A stretch of 64,000 nucleotides of DNA. Origin: Corynebacterium gallinarum. GTDB taxonomy: Bacteria > Actinomycetota > Actinomycetes > Mycobacteriales > Mycobacteriaceae. Location of the stretch: contig NZ_JACSPR010000006.1 of assembly GCF_014837045.1 (NCBI RefSeq), forward strand, positions 62,001-126,000, in the 5' to 3' direction. A model generated the notes under the pieces. That model saw only the letters and a list, made by a program, of their open reading frames with translations, was not told the origin of the DNA and did no database searches. Positions 58,019 through 64,000 of this stretch are shown piece after piece (the first letter of the stretch is position 1; each line of letters begins with the position of its first letter). A program made the position numbers and the translations under genes.

Positions 58019-58558
58019 ATGACCAACCTGAACGGTACCTGGACCCTGGACCCCGCCCACACCGAGATCAAGTTCGTGGCCCGCCACGCAATGGTGACCA
58101 AGGTGACCGGCAAGTTCACCGAATTCGACTCCAACATCGTTGTCGACACCGACAACCCGGAGAACTCCTCCGCCAAGGTCGTCATCAAGTCCGACTCCCT
58201 CACCACCGGCAACGCGGACCGCGATGGCCACGTCAAGGGCGATGACTTCTTCGGCGTGGAGAAGTTCCCCGAGATCACCTTCGTGGCGACCTCCTTCAAC
58301 ATCAGGAACGAGAACGAGGGCACCGTCACCGGTGACCTCACCATCAAGGAGACCACCAAGTCCGTCACCCTCGACGTTGAGGTCGGTGGCGTTGCTGAGG
58401 ATCCATTCGGCAACATCCGCATGGGCTTCGAGGCCACCACCAAGATCAACCGCAAGGACTTCGGTGTTGACTGGCAGGCACCCCTGAACACCGGTGGTGT
58501 CCTGGTCTCCGAGGAGATCAAGATCCAGATCGACGGCTCCGGCATCAAGCAGGCCTAA
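58019..58558 (+). CDS. YceI-family lipid-binding protein
   Basis: 179 residues from the ATG at 58019, with AAGGA seven bases upstream. YceI proteins form a lipocalin-like barrel that can bind polyisoprenoids such as ubiquinone or menaquinone precursors. Family marks are WTLDPAHTEIKFVARHAMVTKVTGKF, the D-DFFGVEKFPEITF stretch and a late FGVDWQAP motif. There is no signal peptide, so it is cytoplasmic. The promoter carries a RosR operator over its -35, so induction by peroxide is expected, in line with the RosR regulon of C. glutamicum. Confidence 0.93.
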   Translation: MTNLNGTWTLDPAHTEIKFVARHAMVTKVTGKFTEFDSNIVVDTDNPENSSAKVVIKSDSLTTGNADRDGHVKGDDFFGVEKFPEITFVATSFNIRNENEGTVTGDLTIKETTKSVTLDVEVGGVAEDPFGNIRMGFEATTKINRKDFGVDWQAPLNTGGVLVSEEIKIQIDGSGIKQA

Positions 58559-58581
58559 AGCCTCCCCCGTTCAGCCACTCG

Positions 58582-58616
58582 AAGGCCACGTCCCCGTTAT
58601 ACGGGACGTGGCCTTT
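58582..58616. terminator. Bidirectional terminator after yceI
   Basis: AAGGCCACGTCCC pairs with GGGACGTGGCCTT around an 8-base loop and ends in TTTT, between convergent genes. Confidence 0.93.
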
Positions 58617-58651
58617 TGTGTTTGTCTGTGCTCGTCGACGCCGGAAGGTTC

Positions 58652-59563
58652 CTACCCGGGAACACCCAACCGGGCTTTCAGCTCGACACCGATGAGCCTG
58701 CGCGCCACGTGGGCGTCGGCAATGAGCGCGGCTGCGTTGACGAAGGGGTGCACCTGGCCCCGGAAACACACCGCGGTCACCTCTCCCCCGGCGCGTTGTA
58801 CGGCATCGACATAGGCGTCGCACTCATCCCGGAGCGGATCACATTCCGCGGTGATCATGAGCATGGGTGGCAGGCCGGTCAGGTCAGATTGTCGTCCGGG
58901 TGAGAGGCGTGGGTCCGTGCGGTCATGGGTGGAGGCGTAGGCCCGGTAGAAGTACTCAAGACGACGACGGGTGAGGAAGAATCCCTCGGCGAACTCCCGG
59001 TGGCTATCGGTGTCGAAGGTGGACAGGTCCATCACGGGGTAGATGAGCACCTGAAAACTGATCCGCTCACGCAGCTCTTGCGCGACGACGGCCGCCAGGT
59101 TGCCACCAGCACTGGCCCCGCCGACGGCAACACGTCGCGGGTCGACGGGTAACCCACTGCGGCCCTCCAGGATGGTGGTCACCACCGCGAGGGTGTCCTC
59201 CACCGCCACCGGGAAAGGGTGTTCGGGTGCACGCCGGTATCCCACGCTGATACAGACCACCCCGCTGGCAGTGGCGATGTCCCGACACAGGGCATCGTGG
59301 GTGTTGATATCCCCCACCAACCAGCCCCCACCGTGGCAGAACACGAAGACGGGGGCATCCGCCACCGGCCATGTCGGGTGGTAGACACGGACCGCGACAC
59401 CACCAAGCAGGATGTCCTCCACCCTGGCCACCGGTGCAGGAATCCCACCCACCGCGGCGCCGGCCTCGGTGGCAGCCCGGTTCTCCTCAGGCGTGCGGGT
59501 GTCCAGTTCGGGATTGTCGGCTGTGACCTGGAGAAACCGGCGGGCATCAGGGTGCAGTCTCAT
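58652..59563 (-). CDS. Alpha/beta hydrolase, hormone-sensitive lipase-type esterase
   Basis: 303 residues. The oxyanion-hole motif is FCHGGGWLVG and the nucleophile lies in GGASAGGNLAA. The acidic residue is probably in ITAECDPLRDECD, and the His in GQVHPFVN. These enzymes hydrolyse short-chain esters. It overlaps the AAA/SMC-type ATPase gene by four bases (ATGA) and is downstream of it, so the two are coupled. A link to DNA repair is not obvious. No signal peptide. Confidence 0.9.
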   Translation of the reverse strand: MRLHPDARRFLQVTADNPELDTRTPEENRAATEAGAAVGGIPAPVARVEDILLGGVAVRVYHPTWPVADAPVFVFCHGGGWLVGDINTHDALCRDIATASGVVCISVGYRRAPEHPFPVAVEDTLAVVTTILEGRSGLPVDPRRVAVGGASAGGNLAAVVAQELRERISFQVLIYPVMDLSTFDTDSHREFAEGFFLTRRRLEYFYRAYASTHDRTDPRLSPGRQSDLTGLPPMLMITAECDPLRDECDAYVDAVQRAGGEVTAVCFRGQVHPFVNAAALIADAHVARRLIGVELKARLGVPG

Positions 59564-62196
59564 AGAATCGACGGTACTGTTTTCAGACTGTCGATGTCAT
59601 GCATGACCTTCGGTGAGACGTAGTTGTACCGCTCCGGTACACAGGTGAGGACGAACACCTGGCTGTCCCGGCCGGCCTCCCCGAAGAGGGTGGAGATGCG
59701 GGTCAGGCGCTCCGGGTCGGTGCTGCCGAGGGCATCGTCGATGAACACCGGCACCACCCCGTGGGTGGAGGAATCCGCCACCAGATCGGCGATGGCGAAC
59801 CGGGTGAGGATGGCCAGCTGTTCCTGGGCCCCTCCGGAGAGATGGTCCAGGTTGACGGTGCGCGGGCCGATGGATCTGGTGGAGATGCACAGTTGTTCAT
59901 CCAGATCGAAACCGGTCTCCTCGCCGAATACCCGGGCGGCCAGGCGCGCGAGTTTGTCGGCGAAGGGGGCGGCGTAGCGTTTGCGGGAACTCTCCCGGTG
60001 CCGGATCATCACCTCGCGCAGGCGTTCCGCCGCCCGGGCGCGCCGCTGCTGGGAGGCCAGCCGGTGTTCGGCTGCCTCCAGTGCGGCGTAGGCCTGGGCG
60101 TGACGTTCCGAGGCACCCGCGGCCTGTTCGATGTGGCTTTCCAGGCGCGCCAGTTCCACCGCGGTGGTGGACAGGACATCACGGTAGGACTGCACATTGG
60201 CCTCAGCCGCCTGCAGCATCACCTCGGCGGTGACGGGATCGGACTTCTTAAGCTGGGCGTCGATCTCCTCCTTCTCGGCCCTGATGCGGGTGAGCTCGCC
60301 CAGTTTCTCCTCCACCGCCCGGGTGAGGTCGTCATCGCTGTTCTCCTCCACCGCCCGGTCCAGATCATCGCGGGTCGCGGTGGCGGTGGATTCCAGGCCC
60401 TCGAGCTGGGTGCGCAGGATCGTGAGTTCCCGGTCGGCGGGGCGTTGACGCAGGGCGTCGAGGGCGGCGTCGGCAAGCTTGGTGTCCTCGGCGGCCCGGT
60501 CGCGGTGTTCCTGCGCCGCGGTGAGCGCGGTGGTGGCGTCGGCGAGGGTGAGGTCGGTGGTGGCCTCCCCCTGCTGGTCCGCCAGGGCCGCGTATTCCGC
60601 ACGGAGTCCATCGATGTCACGATCACCGATGATCCGGGCGCATTCCCGGGCCAGTGCGTCGATGTCGCTGGCAAGTTTCTGCTGCTCCGCCAGTCGCAGG
60701 CGCAGCTGTTCCACGTCGTCCACCTGGAGTGTGTCGAGCAGGGCCGCAAGATCGGCCTCCGCGGCGATCAGCTCCCGGTGACTCTGGGCAATCTCCCGGC
60801 CGGGATCGACCACCACGGTGACCTCGCCGATGGTGATGCTCAGCTCATGGTCCAGATCGAGGACGTGATCGTCGGCGTCGATCGTGATGGTTTGTCCATC
60901 AATGGTGATGTCGCTGGTTGTGGTCGCGGTGAGCCGGACGCTGCCACCGCGTGCCTGACTGAGTGCACGGGTGACCTTCACCTGTTCGGTGGCCTGCTGG
61001 AGTGCGTCGATATCCGCCGCGCTCACCGGGGTGTCCCCCGCCTGTCGGGTGCGCAGGGTCATGAGCTGGTCATTCACCTCATCAACAGCACCCAGCAGGG
61101 CCTCCAGTTCCTCCCGGCGCGCCCGGGCGGTGAGACTGTCCACCAGCTCCCGGGCTGTCCTCACGGCGTTGACCGCCTCAGCCTCCACGCCGCGGGCATC
61201 CTCGAGCACCTGCGTGCGCCGGGCGATCTCGTCTGCCTCCTTCTCCGCGGCGGCCACGGCGGCGGTGAGTTTCTCCTGCTGGGCTTCCACAGCTGTCCGG
61301 GCGGTGTCCGCGCGGGTGCGCAACTCCGTGCGTTCGGTCTGTTGTTTCACCGCCCGGCGGTGGTCATCCTCGGCGCGCATCAGACGCGCGACCACATCAT
61401 CGGCCTGTTCCTTGATCTTCACCGCGGCCTCATGCTCGGAACGTCGCAGTACCAGTTCCTCCTCGGCGACGGGAAGTTTCTGCTGGGCGCTCTCGCGTTC
61501 GCGTTCCAGGCGGGCCACCCGGTCGACCTGGGCAGACAGCGTGGAGATCTCCGCGCGGGCGTCATCGAGGTTTTTCTCAAGGTTCTCCACCGTGGTGAAG
61601 TACTCTTCATAGGATTTCACCCTCTTCCCCGTGGCGGTGAAATACCGGGCGTATTCTGCCTCGACGGCGGCCATGAGGGCGGTGTCCTCGGTGCCATCAT
61701 CACCACCCTCCCCGTCCTGGTTGTTGAGCGCCTGGGTCAGGGAGGGAATGCCCACGGCGTTGATCCCGGCCCCCACCTCCCCCTGACGCATGAACAGGGT
61801 GTCCAGCAGGAAACGGTCGAGGTGGCTCTCCAGGATGTCATCGAGGGCGGTATCCGCCTCCCGGCCGGTGTAGTTGGCCGGCCGGGGTTCCAGGACCTGT
61901 AGCTCGGAGGAGGGGGATTTGATGAACTGCTTGGTGATGATCATCCGGTACGGCCCCACCGAGACGTCCAGGCGGATGCGCACCGGCACGTCCCGGTCGA
62001 CGGGTTTGACCGGCTTGGTCACCTTGTTCTTCGCGGTGTGTTTCTCGGTGAGCACGATCTGGATGGCCTCCAGGATCGACGACTTGCCCTTCTCGTTGTC
62101 ACCGTGGATGACGATGACACCGGATTCCGGGATGTCTTTCAGTTCCAGGTGCTCGATGGCGCGGAAGTTGGTGATGGTGATGGCGTGGATGCGCAT
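59560..62196 (-). CDS. Rad50/SbcC-like AAA ATPase without zinc hook (YhaN-like)
   Basis: 878 residues. The N-terminal half-site has the P-loop GDNEKGKSS (residues 32-40); the C-terminal half-site has the signature LSGGAQEQ and Walker B VPVFIDDALGSTD. Between them run long charged coiled-coil stretches. Rad50/SbcC proteins carry a CxxC zinc hook at the apex. Here no CxxC is present; a beta-rich segment at about residues 415-468 takes that position (VRLTATTTSDITIDG...). It pairs with the nuclease gene two bases upstream. Role in processing DNA ends is inferred from YhaN/YhaO and Mre11-Rad50. Confidence 0.87.
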   Translation of the reverse strand: MRIHAITITNFRAIEHLELKDIPESGVIVIHGDNEKGKSSILEAIQIVLTEKHTAKNKVTKPVKPVDRDVPVRIRLDVSVGPYRMIITKQFIKSPSSELQVLEPRPANYTGREADTALDDILESHLDRFLLDTLFMRQGEVGAGINAVGIPSLTQALNNQDGEGGDDGTEDTALMAAVEAEYARYFTATGKRVKSYEEYFTTVENLEKNLDDARAEISTLSAQVDRVARLERERESAQQKLPVAEEELVLRRSEHEAAVKIKEQADDVVARLMRAEDDHRRAVKQQTERTELRTRADTARTAVEAQQEKLTAAVAAAEKEADEIARRTQVLEDARGVEAEAVNAVRTARELVDSLTARARREELEALLGAVDEVNDQLMTLRTRQAGDTPVSAADIDALQQATEQVKVTRALSQARGGSVRLTATTTSDITIDGQTITIDADDHVLDLDHELSITIGEVTVVVDPGREIAQSHRELIAAEADLAALLDTLQVDDVEQLRLRLAEQQKLASDIDALARECARIIGDRDIDGLRAEYAALADQQGEATTDLTLADATTALTAAQEHRDRAAEDTKLADAALDALRQRPADRELTILRTQLEGLESTATATRDDLDRAVEENSDDDLTRAVEEKLGELTRIRAEKEEIDAQLKKSDPVTAEVMLQAAEANVQSYRDVLSTTAVELARLESHIEQAAGASERHAQAYAALEAAEHRLASQQRRARAAERLREVMIRHRESSRKRYAAPFADKLARLAARVFGEETGFDLDEQLCISTRSIGPRTVNLDHLSGGAQEQLAILTRFAIADLVADSSTHGVVPVFIDDALGSTDPERLTRISTLFGEAGRDSQVFVLTCVPERYNYVSPKVMHDIDSLKTVPSIL

Positions 62197-62198
62197 GG

Positions 62199-63344
62199 TT
62201 AGTTCTCCCTGCTCAGTCGGAACATCAGGTTGAGGGCATCACGGTCGACCTCTGAGGCGGGGCCGTCTGTGACTGCGTCGACAAGCTCCCGCAACGCCTC
62301 CGCCGCGTACCCGGTGACATCGAGGTTGGCCAGTTCCTCATCGCCGGGCTCGAGGACGAGGTCGGTGGTGCGCTCCCGGGGTTTGAGGGAGGCGAAGATG
62401 TCCTCCAGGCTGGCGAGCCCCTCCTCCAGGAGGCGGTTCTGCTCCAGGGTGATGGTGCCCTGAAGGCCGTATTTGATGACCGTGCGGGACTTGTCGGGGT
62501 AGGTCCGCAGCGTGGTCAGGAACTCGTCGATGTCCTCATCGGAGGTCAGTTCACGGTTGAGGGCCTCGAAGACCCACTTGCCCACCGGGACCTGTTGCAC
62601 CTCGGCGTGCCCCTTGGAGGCGGTGACCACGAGGACGTTGCCTGAGTTGATCTCGCCGCCGACGCGGGTGGGGTCCAGGTCGTGGAAATCGGTGGTTTCC
62701 GGGGCGCCGGAGAACCACACCCGGCCGGTGTCACCCACCTGTTCGGCCGAGTGGGTATCACCCAGGGCGAGGTAGTCGATGGTGCCGTCCGCCAGCCGGG
62801 ATTCCACATGGGCGAGGTCGATGAGGTCGGGGCGGGCATCGGTGGTGTGGGCCTCTGCCTGACCATGGCCCACCGCGATGCGGATCTTGTCCGTGGGTTC
62901 CAGTGGTTCCAGTGCCGCGCGGACCAGATCCGTGGTGGCGGTCTTGCTCAGCAGGGGCGCCCCGACCAGTTCGACACCGGGGAGGATCTCATGGACGTCC
63001 GTGTCCTTGAGCACCGTGACCGTGTCGATGTCCTCCATCCGGTAGAAGATGGAATCCGCGGTGAGGGGATCATGGTTTCCGGGTAACAGGTAGACCGGCA
63101 CCGGCAGCCCACGCAGTGCATCAAGTGCCCGTCCGGTGGTCTGCTGGTGGAGTGAGTTGTGTTCGAACACGTCCCCGGCCACGACAATGAACCGGCACCC
63201 GTGTGCCACCGCCACCTCCCCCATCCGTTCAATGGACCGGATGCGGTCATCATCGAAACGGGCCTGGGCCTCGGCGGAGAGAAACCACCGGGTCATACCG
63301 ATCTGGAGGTCCGAGGAGTGCAGAAACTTCACGCTGTCAGTCAT
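62199..63344 (-). CDS. Mre11/SbcD-like metallophosphoesterase nuclease (YhaO-like)
   Basis: 381 residues from the ATG at 63344 (MTDSVKFLHSSD); in-frame starts also exist at 63353 and 63374. Phosphodiesterase motifs appear in order: HSSDLQIG, VAGDVFEHN, LPGNHDPLT, and GHGQAEAH, with LGDTHSAEQ following. These bind two metal ions in Mre11-type exo/endonucleases. The stop codon is two bases from the ATPase start codon, so the two are an operon and probably a complex. The esterase gene follows them. Confidence 0.9.
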   Translation of the reverse strand: MTDSVKFLHSSDLQIGMTRWFLSAEAQARFDDDRIRSIERMGEVAVAHGCRFIVVAGDVFEHNSLHQQTTGRALDALRGLPVPVYLLPGNHDPLTADSIFYRMEDIDTVTVLKDTDVHEILPGVELVGAPLLSKTATTDLVRAALEPLEPTDKIRIAVGHGQAEAHTTDARPDLIDLAHVESRLADGTIDYLALGDTHSAEQVGDTGRVWFSGAPETTDFHDLDPTRVGGEINSGNVLVVTASKGHAEVQQVPVGKWVFEALNRELTSDEDIDEFLTTLRTYPDKSRTVIKYGLQGTITLEQNRLLEEGLASLEDIFASLKPRERTTDLVLEPGDEELANLDVTGYAAEALRELVDAVTDGPASEVDRDALNLMFRLSREN

Positions 63345-63410
63345 GTCATCCATCTCAGCACATGGGGTGGACACGGGGGCACCCGCTGTTCGCTACTGCC
63401 TGCGACAGCG

Positions 63411-64000
63411 TCAGACCTCATCATCGGCATCATCGGCGCGCTGGCTCGGATGCGTGGAGGTGAGGATCTCATACATGTCCTCGATGTCACTGACCGCGCG
63501 CAGCTGTTCCAGCGAGGTGTAGGAGACCAGTCGCAGGGCCCGGTGCAGGTAGTTGATGTCGGAATCGTCGATCGCGGCGGCCACCTTCGGGTTCGGCAGA
63601 TCCGGCAGTGTGCGACCCTCCCAGAAGGACTCGTTGGTCTCCGGTTCCTCCTCGCCGCGGGTGTGGAAGGTGTTGATCAGGGCCTCCAGGCCCGCCATCC
63701 CCTGCCCGCGCATGTCCAGCACCATCGCTGGACTGGCGGTCATCTTCTCCGCCACCACATAGGCGGCCGCCACGGCATGTTTACACACCAGGGTGCGGTC
63801 GGGGCAGGTGCAGTCGAAGTAGATCGACTCATCATGATCCCCGATGAGGTGATCGAGCATCGCCGAGGTCAGCCGGCCCTCACGCACCAGTTTCATGCCG
63901 TTGGGGGTCTCGGCGATGGTGGCATACGCCGCGCGGAGTTTCTCCGAGCTGCGGTACGGGAAGGTCATCAGCACGTCGAAAGGCTCGTTCTGGGACCCGG
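63411..64000 (-). CDS. SWIM zinc-finger protein, 5' part missing
   Basis: At least 196 residues; the frame stays open to the right edge, so the start lies outside the window. The SWIM motif is complete: CTCPDRTLVCKHAVAAAYVV (CxCx(n)CxH). SWIM domains bind DNA or protein and often accompany Snf2 helicases. Upstream of it lies a conserved-looking stretch ending FPYRSSEKLRAAYATIAE. The C-terminus is acidic. The gene ends about 65 bases from the start of the nuclease gene in the same direction. Confidence 0.85.
   Translation of the reverse strand, partial: GSQNEPFDVLMTFPYRSSEKLRAAYATIAETPNGMKLVREGRLTSAMLDHLIGDHDESIYFDCTCPDRTLVCKHAVAAAYVVAEKMTASPAMVLDMRGQGMAGLEALINTFHTRGEEEPETNESFWEGRTLPDLPNPKVAAAIDDSDINYLHRALRLVSYTSLEQLRAVSDIEDMYEILTSTHPSQRADDADDEV

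Overview
The window is a high-GC actinobacterial chromosome segment. Gene content and order match the genus Corynebacterium: glgE-glgB, nucS, the atp operon, rho-prfA-prmC, narKGHJI-arnR, thrB-hom, lysA-argS, tRNA-Arg and rosR. The order is, as far as I recall, that of the C. glutamicum chromosome read backwards. The GC richness suggests a relative such as C. efficiens; the species is inference from memory, because no search was run.

Layout. 0-2.1 kb: a truncated methyltransferase, a NUDIX hydrolase and an ABC ATPase. 2.2-6.6 kb: maltosyltransferase GlgE and branching enzyme GlgB, closed by a perfect bidirectional hairpin. 6.6-9.9 kb: a thioredoxin-fold/TPR protein, a thiamine-binding-family protein, methylmalonyl-CoA epimerase, and a DUF2550-nucS-zinc-protein operon. 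10.1-17.4 kb: the complete F1Fo ATP synthase operon atpBEFHAGDC on the minus strand, with a GlxR-like site far upstream. 18.0-24.6 kb: rho-prfA-prmC-sua5-wecA-atpI. 25.2-30.4 kb: an acyl-CoA ligase and molybdenum cofactor genes moaA-moeA-mobA plus a divergent mog. 30.7-39.8 kb: the nitrate respiration operon narKGHJI and its regulator arnR; the cofactor genes next door supply the molybdopterin NarG needs. 39.9-42.1 kb: hom-thrB.

42.4-50.9 kb is an accessory block inserted between hom and lysA, and is the most unusual part. It holds four paralogous secreted proteins of unknown function. They share a signal peptide, an N-terminal Cys motif, a second Cys in a CxDG motif and a serine-rich C-terminal tail (three end exactly in GSSFGSS). 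Interspersed are a complete response regulator-sensor kinase pair, a second response regulator that has lost its phospho-acceptor Asp, and a lipoprotein of the glucose/sorbosone dehydrogenase family. The kinase is a tandem protein whose second module is a degenerate copy. I propose this is a self-contained signalling and cell-envelope system.

51.0-64.0 kb: lysA-argS, a secreted alpha/beta hydrolase, tRNA-Arg(CCG), an unknown protein, a PspC protein, the redox regulator RosR with two recognisable operators in front of a divergent yceI gene, an esterase, a hook-less SbcC/SbcD-like (YhaN/YhaO-like) pair, and a truncated SWIM zinc-finger gene at the right edge.
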